In this document: in pieces, positions 24,664 through 33,688 of the stretch
Layout of the letters: the number at the start of each line of letters is the position of its first letter
How positions within the stretch are numbered: the first letter of the stretch is position 1
Origin: Exiguobacterium sp. s146
GTDB taxonomy: Bacteria > Bacillota > Bacilli > Exiguobacteriales > Exiguobacteriaceae
Assembly (NCBI RefSeq): GCF_018618415.1
Contig: NZ_JACSMA010000002.1
Location: 1 to 64,000, forward strand
Direction of reading: 5' to 3'
DNA: 64,000 bases
The notes under the pieces: generated by a model
Seen by the model: only the letters and a program-made list of their open reading frames with translations
Databases searched by the model: none
Told to the model about the DNA's origin: nothing
Position numbers and translations under genes: made by a program

Positions 24664-25080
24664 TTAGTATGTTGAAAAGAGCGTATCGCCATCTTTCGAC
24701 TTCAACACATAGTCAACTCCAGTCGAATTCACTTTCGTCAACGTGACGGTACAATCAAACAACGTGCCTGGTCCATATGCAACGTCCTCCGGTATGTCCG
24801 GAAAATCGTAAGATTCCTCTTCAAACCAGAGCGTCACGCCGCCTTGTTTCGACTGATTGTCAACGACATAGCAACTCCCAGTTTCTGTCTCATAACGGCC
24901 AAGCGCGCGATCATATGTATCAGGTATGGCAATCATAAAACAAATGATTGCGATGCATATGCTGAATATAGCTCCTAGCAATTTCATCAATTTGCGCTCG
25001 CTCCACCATTGTGACATATATACAAATGTCGAAAGCACACATATGAATCCGACAAACCAAAACGCAATTAATTGTGCCAA
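24664..25080 (-). CDS. Hypothetical membrane-anchored protein
   Basis: 138 residues from TTG 25080, where AAAGAGGTG is 6 nt upstream; an ATG at 25098 in frame has no SD. Two N-terminal helices (AQLIAFWFVGFICVLSTFVYM, LMKLLGAIFSICIAIICFMIA) precede a soluble, strand-rich domain containing SCYVVDNQSKQGGVTLWFEEE and CTVTLTKVNSTGVDYVLK. The soluble part is probably outside the cell. No family recognised. Confidence 0.6.
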   Translation of the reverse strand: MAQLIAFWFVGFICVLSTFVYMSQWWSERKLMKLLGAIFSICIAIICFMIAIPDTYDRALGRYETETGSCYVVDNQSKQGGVTLWFEEESYDFPDIPEDVAYGPGTLFDCTVTLTKVNSTGVDYVLKSKDGDTLFSTY

Positions 25081-25155
25081 CCTGATCACCTCTTTCATAC
25101 TGTACGAACATTGCCGAATAATGTTTCATCATCCTATCAGATTAAGGAGTCCTAT

Positions 25156-25563
25156 ATGGCCCACTTCCTCAAGTTACAATCTATCTCCATTTTCCTCGCG
25201 GTTCTGCTATTATTGAACATTCAACTGCTCGCCAACAGCGGACGGCTCTATTTGATAATGGGTAATATTTATATGATGTTCATCACCGCTATCGGTCTTG
25301 CTTCACTCGTCTTGTTCACGCGGCTCATCGTCAAACGAATCAGGCAACTCGCCCCTTCCCCATGGAAACTCTCCCTATACGTGTTATGGCTCCCCTATTT
25401 GGCGCTGTTCACTTATGTATGGACACGCATCATCCCTGCCCCTAGTGAAGCGGCATGGCCTAGTCCGGCCGTCGGGCTGTTCATCATCGCGCTCACATTC
25501 ACGTTCCCGCTCTATGTGTTCATCGTCCATATGGTCGCCCGCTCCAAACAACCAACGACCTAA
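25156..25563 (+). CDS. Integral membrane protein, 135 residues
   Basis: ATG 25156 behind AAGGAG. Four hydrophobic helices (SISIFLAVLLLLNIQLLAN, MMFITAIGLASLVLFTRLI, SLYVLWLPYLALFTYVWTR, AVGLFIIALTFTFPLYVFIV). No family recognised. Divergent from the preceding gene, and ends at a strong bidirectional terminator. Confidence 0.6.
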   Translation: MAHFLKLQSISIFLAVLLLLNIQLLANSGRLYLIMGNIYMMFITAIGLASLVLFTRLIVKRIRQLAPSPWKLSLYVLWLPYLALFTYVWTRIIPAPSEAAWPSPAVGLFIIALTFTFPLYVFIVHMVARSKQPTT

Positions 25564-25600
25564 AAAACGTGTGCAGCCAACGACGGTTGCACACGTTTTT
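25563..25600. terminator. Bidirectional terminator
   Basis: AAAAACGTGTGCA pairs with TGCACACGTTTTT, plus CC/GG inside. It separates the convergent 135-residue membrane protein and DUF817 genes. Confidence 0.9.
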
Positions 25601-26358
25601 CATGAGAGCTCCTGTCTTCGTTTCTGCCACGCCACGAGCAAGATGCTGATGATGACGAGCAGGAACCACGACGACAGTTTGCCAAGGTCGACGAGCGCCC
25701 AGCCGCTCAACTGGTTCGGATACGCCCAACCGTTATAGAACGTGACGATATTTTCGGCGAACCAGATGAAGCAGGCGATCAAAAAGAAAGCGACGACAAC
25801 GGGCATTGTGAAACGGCGGTCGTCAAGCCGATATGTGACGATGGCCCGGCCGAAGACGAGAAAGACGAGACCGATCAACACCCAGCGTAAATCGAGCCAG
25901 ATGTGGTGCCAAAAGAAATTGAAGTAGATGGCAATGCCCAGACCGAACGCGATCAGCGGTGGTGGCATCTTCAGAAACTTCAAATCGAGCCGGCGCCACG
26001 ACTGGACGACGTAGCTGCCGACGCTCGCGTACATGAAGCCCGCGTACAGCGGCACACCGAACACTTTTGTCAGCGCCTCGTCCGGATAGCTCCACGACCC
26101 CATCTGGACTTTGAACAGCTCGAGGCCGAGCCCGATGACGTGGAACCAACTGATGACCTTCACTTCTTCCATCGTCTCGAGCCCGGTCTTGACGAGCACG
26201 ACCTGAACGAATAGACACCAGATAAGCAGCACATCATAGCGTGGGAGCGGAAAGTCGAACCATTTCGTCAGCGCGAGCGCCCCGAAGATGGCGACCGGGA
26301 AGATACAGCTGAGTGCCTGCTCGTAACCAAAGATGAACAAATAACGGAGACGTCGCAT
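25600..26358 (-). CDS. DUF817 family integral membrane protein
   Basis: 252 residues with seven to eight hydrophobic helices. Sequence stretches such as GLETMEEVKVISWFHVIGLGLELFK, GSWSYPDE, GVPLYAGFMYASVGSYV and WFAENIVTFYNGWAYP follow the DUF817 family closely. The family has no established function. Its start lies 8 nt after the stop of the YfhP-like gene, so both are one operon. Confidence 0.85.
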   Translation of the reverse strand: MRRLRYLFIFGYEQALSCIFPVAIFGALALTKWFDFPLPRYDVLLIWCLFVQVVLVKTGLETMEEVKVISWFHVIGLGLELFKVQMGSWSYPDEALTKVFGVPLYAGFMYASVGSYVVQSWRRLDLKFLKMPPPLIAFGLGIAIYFNFFWHHIWLDLRWVLIGLVFLVFGRAIVTYRLDDRRFTMPVVVAFFLIACFIWFAENIVTFYNGWAYPNQLSGWALVDLGKLSSWFLLVIISILLVAWQKRRQELS

Positions 26359-26366
26359 CCTCTCAC

Positions 26367-27227
26367 CTACAATTCGATGTATTCGTATAAGAACGACGAC
26401 TCGCCGTCAAAGAAGCGCGGGTCGTATAAGCCAAGCCGCTCGCTATCCTCGACGACGACAACGAACGGGGACCATTGTTTCAGGGTGATCGCTTCTTTAT
26501 TCTCGGCGAAGAGCGGGTTCAAGTCGGCATCGTCCGCACTCGTCAACTCGTATTGGACTTCGGGTTCTTGATAGACCGAATCACGATAAATCGAGACGGT
26601 CTCGTCTGTCTTCGTGATGACGGTGAACTGGGTCGGGATGAACGAAGCTGATAGCGCCACTTCTTCGTGATCGGCGGCGTACGACTGATACAAGTACGCC
26701 CCTTGCGCACTTTGAATCAAGACGTGGATGACAATCGCAGCCCAGGCATAGCGATACACCGTGTGCCGGACGTCGACCCGACGTGCGATGAGCCAGGCGA
26801 CGAGGAAGATGCCCCAATAGACGAAATCGACAATCGGGATAACGCCGAACGTGACCCGGACATCGGATAACGGTTCAAAGTAACCCGTCCCCCAGGCGTT
26901 GAACAGGTCCGCCGTATTATGGATGAACACGGACAATAGCGCCCACCAGAAATAACGGACATCGGTCACCTTGAACAAGAGACGCACGAGTATGTAGATG
27001 AGCAGTGCGAACAACGGCACGAGGAAAATCGAGTGGGTGATGCCGCGGTGCCACATCTGATACATGCCTTCCGTGTCCCAGAGCCGTGAGATGACGTCAC
27101 TGTCCGGGATTTGGCTCCCGACGAGCGTCGTGACGAACAAGGCTCGTTTTTCGTTTTTGTGTAGCTCACGCTTATCGGCTGCTCCGTAGAGTGTCAAGCC
27201 GAATAACGTATGGGTAATGGTATCCAA
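26367..27227 (-). CDS. YfhP-like membrane-bound metal-dependent hydrolase (DUF457/YdjM)
   Basis: 286 residues from TTG 27227 with GAGGAGG six nt upstream. MDTITHTLFGLTLYG and MWHRGITHSIFLVPL hold the conserved His residues of the YdjM/YfhP family; IHNTADLFNAWGTG adds Asp and His. About five membrane helices, then a soluble C-terminal domain (~residues 185-286). The family is annotated as metal-dependent hydrolase; its substrate is unproven. Operon with the DUF817 gene. Confidence 0.85.
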   Translation of the reverse strand: MDTITHTLFGLTLYGAADKRELHKNEKRALFVTTLVGSQIPDSDVISRLWDTEGMYQMWHRGITHSIFLVPLFALLIYILVRLLFKVTDVRYFWWALLSVFIHNTADLFNAWGTGYFEPLSDVRVTFGVIPIVDFVYWGIFLVAWLIARRVDVRHTVYRYAWAAIVIHVLIQSAQGAYLYQSYAADHEEVALSASFIPTQFTVITKTDETVSIYRDSVYQEPEVQYELTSADDADLNPLFAENKEAITLKQWSPFVVVVEDSERLGLYDPRFFDGESSFLYEYIEL

Positions 27228-27249
27228 CGGTCTCCTCCTCTTGATGATG

Positions 27250-27283
27250 GAAAAGACATCCCCCTCACGGTGAGGCGGATGTC
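27250..27283 (-). terminator. Terminator between the 31-residue protein gene and yfhP-like gene
   Basis: GACATCC-CCTCA-CGG-TGAGG-GGATGTC stem, followed on the minus strand by TTTTCC. Confidence 0.75.
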
Positions 27284-27293
27284 CGTTCTTTGC

Positions 27294-27389
27294 TTATTTC
27301 TCTTGATCCATTTTCATAGCGCGTCGTGCGACGACGGCGACAAAAATGACAGCGACAATCGGAATGATTAAAGGCATCCAATTCAACAT
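27294..27389 (-). CDS. 31-residue single-helix membrane microprotein
   Basis: ATG 27389 with GGGGGACAGG upstream, stop at 27294, own terminator immediately downstream. The sequence MLNWMPLIIPIVAVIFVAVV is one hydrophobic helix, followed by a basic/acidic tail ARRAMKMDQEK. No family recognised; it lies between the WYL regulator and the YfhP-like gene. Confidence 0.55.
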   Translation of the reverse strand: MLNWMPLIIPIVAVIFVAVVARRAMKMDQEK

Positions 27390-27449
27390 CCGCCTGTCCC
27401 CCTTCTACAAGTGTCGCAAGCAGTATATCACACCTTCATTTCAATCGTT

Positions 27450-28445
27450 TCAGTGAATGCTCGCTTTGTCATAACGCTCTGCCATCGCTACGATTGTCTC
27501 GCGCATATGGTCACGGAGCGTCACCGGTTCGAGCACCTCGACTTGGGTGCCGAGTGACAACAGCCAGAAGACGAAACCGTCGGATACGGCCGCGTCAAAA
27601 CGAATGAGGAAGCGGTCCCCGTCTTGCGTGATTGACACGTCTTCGCCGAGCTTGTCGAAGATGACCGGGAGAACCCGCTCGTCGACGGCGATGACGATTT
27701 CCTCGTCGAGCCCATTATACATGTTGAACGACTTTTGGAAATAGTCGTCCGGTAAATGATGTTTCATGCGCGGTTGATCGTCCTCGACAATTTCTGAGTT
27801 GACGATCCGGTCGACGCGATAGTTTCGGATTTCCCCAATCGATTCATCGATGCCAATCAAATAGTACTGCTCATGGTTCCAGTGCAGGTCAATCGGATTG
27901 ACGACGTAACGTTCACCATCCCGACGGAGCGGGAACGTCCGCTTCGTGGCGTCAAAGCCGACGACGTCCGTGTATTGGAACGAGATCGCCTTTTGCTCTT
28001 GAATCGCGCGCTGGATACGGTCGATATGGTATGGAATCTGGCCGTGTTTCTTCTTCGGTGTCTTGATAATCGACTGGAGCGTCTCCGCTTCCGGAATGCT
28101 CGTCAGTTTTTGGAGCTTCTCGACGATCCGTTCTGTCACGTCTTCCGAGATGAACTTGGCTGCAACGATGGCGTCGACCATCATCCGAAGCTCATGGATT
28201 TCGAAAAGGCGGGCCGAATGCCAATACTTTTTGGCGAGGCCGTTCTTCTCGAGCTCATCCTGCACCTCGAACCCCGAATCGGTCAATGCTTGGATGTCGT
28301 CTTTCACTGATTTTTTTGCTAACTTAGAAGTATCTCCAATCGTAGATAAATATTCGAGCAAGTCTTCTAACGTCTTTGGATGATTGTCATCTGTGTGGCG
28401 TTCGAAAAACCGTCTCACCTCGAGTAACCGTTCTCGGTTGTTCAC
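27450..28445 (-). CDS. WYL-domain transcriptional regulator (HTH-WYL)
   Basis: 331 residues from GTG 28445 with GAAAGGGG upstream. N-terminal winged HTH (residues ~1-65: RLLEVRRFFERHTDDNHPKT, then SVKDDIQALTDSGFEVQ). The WYL domain spans ~135-235 (IQEQKAISFQYTDVVG, GERYVVNPIDLHWNHEQYYLIG, RNYRVDRI), followed by a C-terminal WCX extension. The W-Y-L triad becomes H-W/Y-Y-L. WYL domains bind nucleic acid or nucleotide ligands and control stress or phage-defence genes; no defence locus is adjacent. The target is unknown. Confidence 0.87.
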   Translation of the reverse strand: MNNRERLLEVRRFFERHTDDNHPKTLEDLLEYLSTIGDTSKLAKKSVKDDIQALTDSGFEVQDELEKNGLAKKYWHSARLFEIHELRMMVDAIVAAKFISEDVTERIVEKLQKLTSIPEAETLQSIIKTPKKKHGQIPYHIDRIQRAIQEQKAISFQYTDVVGFDATKRTFPLRRDGERYVVNPIDLHWNHEQYYLIGIDESIGEIRNYRVDRIVNSEIVEDDQPRMKHHLPDDYFQKSFNMYNGLDEEIVIAVDERVLPVIFDKLGEDVSITQDGDRFLIRFDAAVSDGFVFWLLSLGTQVEVLEPVTLRDHMRETIVAMAERYDKASIH

Positions 28446-28560
28446 GGTTTAATCCCCTTTCACTTCTCTATGTATAATATGTATAAACAGACATTAGCAT
28501 GTTATTTCCATGAAATAAAGTTATTTTCCATTACAATCGGTTTAAGGAGGCCCTTTCGCT

Positions 28561-29406
28561 TTGAAACATTATGCGCACGTCAATGGCACGAAAATCGAAT
28601 ATATGGACCGAGGTCACGGTCCGGTCATCGTCCTGATTCATGGGACCCAGTCATCAAGCCTCGAACCGTACCATGTGGACCGTCTTGTCTTGTCCGGATT
28701 CAGGGTCATTGTCCCATCCCGTCCCGGTTACGGTGAGACTCCGTACTCATTTTCGGCCTCGCCGCAAGCGTTCGCCGCGAACTTACGTCGCCTGATGGAA
28801 GTTATGGCAATCAAGCAATATCACGTCTATGGCATTTCGGCCGGTGGCCCGACGTCCATCGAGCTCGCCTCGCAAAATGAGCATGCGCTTAGCCTGACGC
28901 TCGCGGCTGCGGTGACGAGCGAGGTCGATTTCCCATATCGTCGCTACGTCAGCCGAAACGTGGCCCAACCGGCTTTCATCGCACTCCAATTCGCGATGAA
29001 ACAATTTGTCGCTCGGGCGATTCAAAAACAGCCGTTCGAGGCGACGGCCCGCATGATTCAATCGACGAGCCTGCTCGCACTAGATGTCATTCGTGACGAA
29101 GTGACCCCGTACGATATCTTCTTATTGAAAAGGGTCGCCAGTCAGATGGCTTTCGGTCTCGGTGCCCAGTTCGACCTGCGGCAACAAGTAGCTGATGAAG
29201 CGTTGCTCGGGGTGTCGTGTCCGACGTATATCGTACATTCGAAGAACGACAAGGCCGTTCCGGTCCGACACGCGCATCATGCGAAGCGACTCATCCCGCA
29301 TGCCCAGCTCACCATCCTGAACAGCCCTGGCCATTTGATTTGGATCGGGCGTCAAGCGCGAAAGAGTGAGCAACAAATCGAGCGTTTCATCCGTTTTAAT
29401 TCGTAA
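28561..29406 (+). CDS. Alpha/beta hydrolase
   Basis: 281 residues from TTG 28561 with AAGGAGG about 10 nt upstream. The oxyanion region is VIVLIHGTQSS, the nucleophile elbow GISAGG (Ser93), the acid in VHSKNDKAVPVRHA and the His in NSPGHLIWIG. This is a complete catalytic triad, so an active esterase/lipase-like enzyme is expected; the substrate is unknown. Monocistronic with its own terminator. Confidence 0.87.
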   Translation: MKHYAHVNGTKIEYMDRGHGPVIVLIHGTQSSSLEPYHVDRLVLSGFRVIVPSRPGYGETPYSFSASPQAFAANLRRLMEVMAIKQYHVYGISAGGPTSIELASQNEHALSLTLAAAVTSEVDFPYRRYVSRNVAQPAFIALQFAMKQFVARAIQKQPFEATARMIQSTSLLALDVIRDEVTPYDIFLLKRVASQMAFGLGAQFDLRQQVADEALLGVSCPTYIVHSKNDKAVPVRHAHHAKRLIPHAQLTILNSPGHLIWIGRQARKSEQQIERFIRFNS

Positions 29407-29431
29407 GGCACCTGTTCAGGTGTCTTTTTTA
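29405..29431 (+). terminator. Terminator of the alpha/beta hydrolase gene
   Basis: CACCTG-TT-CAGGTG stem followed by CTTTTTT. Confidence 0.85.
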
Positions 29432-29842
29432 GTCTGCTTCGAGTAGTTCAATCAGTCGATTTGTCATGTCTGCCGGGACGAGATATACCGTATGCGTATC
29501 GGTCACATCCATAATGCTCGTCGGCATGCCTAAGTCGCCGAGCCAGACGTAATAGCGGTCGACCTTCTCACCTTGATAATTGACTTCCACATCATACTCA
29601 GGCGTCGCCATATTCACGATTCCCGGTTGCTGTTCTGCATTCCGAAGCATATCTTCGAATACTTGAATCGCTTCAGGTTCGTCGAACGTCACGATGTCAT
29701 CCTCCTGAAAACTTGAGAATCCATCCGATTCCGAGACGCGGACCTCTTCCATCCCATCCGTCCGGAAATCGTTCGAGCCACAGCCGGTCAAAGTAAGTGC
29801 TAACATGATCAGACATAGAACTGACATATGACGATGTTTCAT
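29429..29842 (-). CDS. Lipoprotein of unknown function
   Basis: 137 residues from ATG 29842. Lipoprotein signal peptide MKHRHMSVLCLIMLALTLTGCGS, with lipobox LTGC and modified Cys at residue 21. The mature part is acidic (EEVRVSESDGFSSFQEDDIVTF) and ends in MTNRLIELLEAD. It is a paralog of the next gene to the right; the two share the order of blocks (EV/AR-VxESxG-IxxF, F-DMLRN, MDV-H, DMTN-LIE-L). Function unknown. Confidence 0.75.
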   Translation of the reverse strand: MKHRHMSVLCLIMLALTLTGCGSNDFRTDGMEEVRVSESDGFSSFQEDDIVTFDEPEAIQVFEDMLRNAEQQPGIVNMATPEYDVEVNYQGEKVDRYYVWLGDLGMPTSIMDVTDTHTVYLVPADMTNRLIELLEAD

Positions 29843-29920
29843 AACATAGACTCCCTCTGTCTGGATATGATTGATATACGCAAATCAAGCAAGTGAAGTT
29901 TCACATCACATGTCAATCGG

Positions 29921-30337
29921 TCACTCATCCACCCCGAGCACTTCAATCAACTGATTCGTCATGTCTGCCGATACGCGGTAGATGAGGTGTGGATGGGCCA
30001 CGTCCATCAAGTAGCTCGGTTGCTGCTCCTGTCCGAGCCAATGCTGATGCTGTGCCATCACCCCGCCCTTCCAATGCAGCTCTATATCAAAGTCCGGTTC
30101 CCCGTAAATCGAATCCTCGAGCTCCTCATCTACATTGCGCAACATGTCCGCGAACGGTCTCACTTTTTCGATTCCATTGAACATGATGAAATCCGTCTCA
30201 TTGAACGAGCCGATTCCTGATGACTCAGCGACTCGCGCTTGAATCATTTCTTCTTTATCCAATTCACTTTCCTCAGGCTTTATGAATGCCTCGTACATCG
30301 CCGAAGCCACTGTCATTATCGCTCGATTTCGTTTCAT
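29921..30337 (-). CDS. Paralog of the adjacent lipoprotein, without lipobox
   Basis: 138 residues from ATG 30337 (GGTGGAGGG upstream). AESSGIGSFNETDFIMFNG, VRPFADMLRNVDEE and ADMTNQLIEVLGVDE align with the neighbouring lipoprotein. Its N-terminus MKRNRAIMTVASAMYEAF is only weakly hydrophobic and has no lipobox Cys, so this copy may be cytoplasmic or have lost export. Tandem duplicate of unknown function, 78 nt upstream of the first copy. Confidence 0.65.
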   Translation of the reverse strand: MKRNRAIMTVASAMYEAFIKPEESELDKEEMIQARVAESSGIGSFNETDFIMFNGIEKVRPFADMLRNVDEELEDSIYGEPDFDIELHWKGGVMAQHQHWLGQEQQPSYLMDVAHPHLIYRVSADMTNQLIEVLGVDE

Positions 30338-30418
30338 GCCCTCCACCCCATTCACGTTGATAGTCATCTTTTACGAAAATCAGGACGAAAGGTTTCACAA
30401 TTTTTGACATCAGATCAT

Positions 30419-30712
30419 TCATGCCTGTTTCCGCGTTCGCTCCAAGAAAATCGGCAACAGGTTTAAGATGATTGAGATGCTAGTGAGCATCCATAATGCC
30501 CGGCCCATGCCAGGGATGACGTCCGCCAATGCACTCCAATCCTCTGCTTCGACCCAAACCGATAAGTAACTATAATCTGCACACACCGTCAACGCTGTCA
30601 GCGATAAAGCAAGCGCCATCGGCAGTTTGTAATCTTTCCCGACGCTGAACGTATACAAATTGACCAGTGTCGCCCCAATCGCGAGCAATCCTAAAACCAT
30701 CCACATTGTCAA
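30419..30712 (-). CDS. Small membrane protein, 97 residues
   Basis: Three hydrophobic segments (TMWMVLGLLAIGATLVNLYTF, LPMALALSLTALTVCADYS, ALWMLTSISIILNLLPIFL), ending in ERTRKQA. ATG 30712. No recognised family. Confidence 0.6.
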   Translation of the reverse strand: MTMWMVLGLLAIGATLVNLYTFSVGKDYKLPMALALSLTALTVCADYSYLSVWVEAEDWSALADVIPGMGRALWMLTSISIILNLLPIFLERTRKQA

Positions 30713-30790
30713 ATCATCTCCTATTTTTCAAATATGTAAGTTATTACCTATTTTCAGAATAACACAATCCGCTTGATTAATAGAGAAACA

Positions 30791-30818
30791 AAAAAAGCCG
30801 AGCCGAAGCTCAGCCTTT
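30791..30818 (-). terminator. Terminator of the scr operon
   Basis: On the minus strand AGGCTGAGC-TTC-GGCTCGGCT with two G-U pairs and seven T, directly after scrB. Confidence 0.85.
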
Positions 30819-30820
30819 AC

Positions 30821-32239
30821 TTATTGATACGTCCACCCGGTCAAGGTCGCAGTCGCCCCTTCATAACGTAACTGTTTCTCGAGCTCGCTCGGGAAGACGC
30901 GGAGCGTGGCGACCGCTTCACCGTCATTGACGAAGCACTCGACACTCGACGAGTCGACGAACACGTGAAGCGACGTCACAGTAATCGCTTTCGTCCGCGT
31001 CGTTCCATACTCGGTCGCGAACGGCTCACCTGCATGCGTCCGGTCGATCGTCAATTCGCCCACCTTCGCATCGTAACGGATGACGAGTGACTCGTCGCCG
31101 ACTTGCAGCAAGTCGAGCGTGAAGTCCGACCCATCCGTTTTCAGCTCGAGTTCATACCGTTCCGGTGTCACGGCGTCGATCGACGTCCCTGACATGTCGA
31201 TAAACGTGTCTTCGCGAAGTTTTGCCATCTCGGCAACTGGACGCTGCTTGAGCGATCCATCCTCGATTGTGAGCACACGCGGTAGCGTCAAGGCGTGCGC
31301 CCAGCCGAAGCGATCCGTCGGATACTTGATTTCAGGCAAGCCCATCCAACCGACGAGCACGCGACGTCCGTCTTGTTCTGTCGTCTGGGGGGCGTAGAAA
31401 TCGAAACCGAAATCAAGTTCTTCAAACGCGCCGTGGGTGAACGTCAACGTCTCAACATCGAGCTTGCCGATTAAGAAACCGGACTGATAGATGTTGTGAT
31501 AGCGATGCCCGTCCGGTTCAATCCCTTGCGGCGAGAAGACGAGGATGTGCTGCCCGTCCAGTTCGAACACGTCGGGACATTCCCACATGTAGCCGAACTG
31601 TTCGAGTCCCGTCTTAACTTCTCCGAGGAACGTCCATTCGTCCAAATCGATCGAGCGGTACAAGACGACGCATCCCGTCTCGTTCGTACGTTGTGCGCCG
31701 ACGACGGCATAATAGACGCCATCCTCGAGCCATACTTTCGGGTCACGGAAGTGTTCCGTGTATCCGGCCGGCACGTCTGGAATTGCGACGTTACGACGTT
31801 CAATCTTTCCCTCTCGTAACACGCCGATGACCTGCGAGGCGTGACGCGTCCAGTCATCCGTCCGGTGATTACCCGTGTACATGACGTGGAGTTCACCGTC
31901 CTTCACGAACCCACTGCCTGAATAGGCACCGTGTGAATCTTCGGTCGTCTCCGGGACTAACGCCACCCCGCGGTCCGTCCACGTGACGAGATCGGGTGAT
32001 GTGACATGATACCAATGCTTGAGACCGTGTACCGGACCAAGCGGGAACCACTGATAGAACATATGATATTCTCCGTTATAAAACGTGAATCCGTTCGGGT
32101 CGTTCAGGAGTCCCGTCGGCGGTTGGATATGGTATCCGAACCGCCACGGGGAAGCCGCCGTCTTCGTGCGGAGCGTCTCCATCTCGAGGGCACTCACGTC
32201 ACGTAACGAGCGGTAACGCTCTGCCTTCGTCCAACTCAT
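30821..32239 (-). CDS. scrB: Sucrose-6-phosphate hydrolase (GH32)
   Basis: 472 residues, usual GH32 length. GLLNDPNGF carries the nucleophile Asp47, HFRDPKVW (~165) the transition-state Asp and YMWECPDVF the acid/base Glu220. The N-terminal five-blade propeller runs to about residue 310 and the C-terminal beta-sandwich to the end (VFVDSSSVECFVNDGE). It splits sucrose-6-phosphate, delivered by ScrA, into glucose-6-phosphate and fructose in the cytoplasm; no signal peptide. Last gene of scrK-scrA-scrB, 18 nt after scrA, SD AAAGGAAG. Confidence 0.95.
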   Translation of the reverse strand: MSWTKAERYRSLRDVSALEMETLRTKTAASPWRFGYHIQPPTGLLNDPNGFTFYNGEYHMFYQWFPLGPVHGLKHWYHVTSPDLVTWTDRGVALVPETTEDSHGAYSGSGFVKDGELHVMYTGNHRTDDWTRHASQVIGVLREGKIERRNVAIPDVPAGYTEHFRDPKVWLEDGVYYAVVGAQRTNETGCVVLYRSIDLDEWTFLGEVKTGLEQFGYMWECPDVFELDGQHILVFSPQGIEPDGHRYHNIYQSGFLIGKLDVETLTFTHGAFEELDFGFDFYAPQTTEQDGRRVLVGWMGLPEIKYPTDRFGWAHALTLPRVLTIEDGSLKQRPVAEMAKLREDTFIDMSGTSIDAVTPERYELELKTDGSDFTLDLLQVGDESLVIRYDAKVGELTIDRTHAGEPFATEYGTTRTKAITVTSLHVFVDSSSVECFVNDGEAVATLRVFPSELEKQLRYEGATATLTGWTYQ

Positions 32240-32257
32240 AACATCACTTCCTTTTTC

Positions 32258-33688
32258 TTAGGCTGCTTCTTTGACTGCTTCTTTTTTCGCTTGGCGTTTC
32301 GCCAGCACGAACGTCAATCCGAAGGCGACCGCGAAAGCGATGGCCATACCGATGATATACGAGACGATTGACGCTGGTGCGATCGAGATGATCCCTGGGA
32401 GACCTGCCGCACCGAGGGCGACGGCGAGGACTTCACGTCCGACAATGAACGCCGAGGCGACGCCTGAACCGATGATGGCCGCGATGAACGGATAGCGGAG
32501 CTTTAAGTTGACCCCGAACATGGCCGGCTCCGTGATGCCGAGAAGTGCCGAGATCCCAGATGCTGAAGCGACCCCTTTCATCTTTTGGTCACGTGTCAAG
32601 AAGAAGACGGCGAGTGTGGCCGCACCTTGCGCGATGTTCGACATCGCTGCGATCGGGAAGATGAATGATCCGCCCGTACGTGCGATATCGGCGAGAAGTT
32701 GCGTCTCGATAGCGATAAAACTGTGGTGCATCCCTGTGATGACGATCGGTGCGTACAAGAGACCCATGACGAGACCACCGAAGAAGCCGAGTGAGTCGTA
32801 CGTCCATACGAGACCGTCGATAATCAAGTTACCCGCTTCGCGTGTGATCGGTCCGACAAAGGCGAACGTGACGAACGCCGTGACGAGGAGCGAGAGGAGC
32901 GGCGTGAGCAAGATATCGAGTGAAGCTGGCATGATTTTACGGATATTGATTTCAAGTTTTGACAAGATATAAGCGGATACGAGGACCGGCAACACTTGTC
33001 CTTGGTAGCCGAGTTTCTCGATCTCAAAGCCGAGAATGTTCCAAACCGGGATATCGCCGACCGTTGCTTGTGCGTAAGCGTTGACGAGATCCGGGTGAAC
33101 CATGATCATCCCGAGCGCGGCACCAAGGTACGGGTTACCCCCAAACCGCTTGGCGGCGGAGAAACCGATCAGGACAGGTAAGAAGACGAAGGCGGCGTTG
33201 GCGAACGTGTTGATCATCGCGGCGAGGTCGGCGATGCCAGGGTACTGGTCAATCAATGAGCTGCCATCGAAGAACAAATCAGGTGCCGTGAGCAAGTTGT
33301 TGATCCCCATCAAGAGACCACCGGCGACGATGGCCGGGATGATCGGGACGAAAATATCCGACAACATCTTAACGAACTGTTGGAGCGGGTTGCCCTTTTT
33401 CGCGCTGGCCGATTTGACGTCGCTTGTCGACATATCGCCAAGTCCTGTCAATTGAGCGAACTCTGCGTATACCTTGTTGACCGTGCCTGTACCGATAATG
33501 ATTTGATATTGTCCACCGGTCGAGAACGTCCCTTTGACGACGTCCAAGGCATCCAATTTCTTCTCATCGACTTTCGATTCGTCGTTCAAGACGAGGCGGA
33601 GCCGGGTCGCACAGTGAGCCGCGGCGGCGACATTGTCTTTTCCGCCGAGCGCCTCTAAAATTGCTTCTGCTTCTTGTCTATAGTTCAT
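32258..33688 (-). CDS. scrA: PTS sucrose-specific transporter EIIBC
   Basis: 476 residues. EIIB domain first (residues 1-~85) with phosphorylated Cys26 in [13 protein letters not shown], then EIIC with about ten helices and the [13 protein letters not shown] sugar-binding loop. There is no EIIA domain, as usual for sucrose permeases of Firmicutes, which borrow the glucose-type EIIA. It imports sucrose with phosphorylation at C6 of glucose. ATG overlaps the scrK stop (ATGA); SD AGGAGGG. Confidence 0.95.
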   Translation of the reverse strand: MNYRQEAEAILEALGGKDNVAAAAHCATRLRLVLNDESKVDEKKLDALDVVKGTFSTGGQYQIIIGTGTVNKVYAEFAQLTGLGDMSTSDVKSASAKKGNPLQQFVKMLSDIFVPIIPAIVAGGLLMGINNLLTAPDLFFDGSSLIDQYPGIADLAAMINTFANAAFVFLPVLIGFSAAKRFGGNPYLGAALGMIMVHPDLVNAYAQATVGDIPVWNILGFEIEKLGYQGQVLPVLVSAYILSKLEINIRKIMPASLDILLTPLLSLLVTAFVTFAFVGPITREAGNLIIDGLVWTYDSLGFFGGLVMGLLYAPIVITGMHHSFIAIETQLLADIARTGGSFIFPIAAMSNIAQGAATLAVFFLTRDQKMKGVASASGISALLGITEPAMFGVNLKLRYPFIAAIIGSGVASAFIVGREVLAVALGAAGLPGIISIAPASIVSYIIGMAIAFAVAFGLTFVLAKRQAKKEAVKEAA

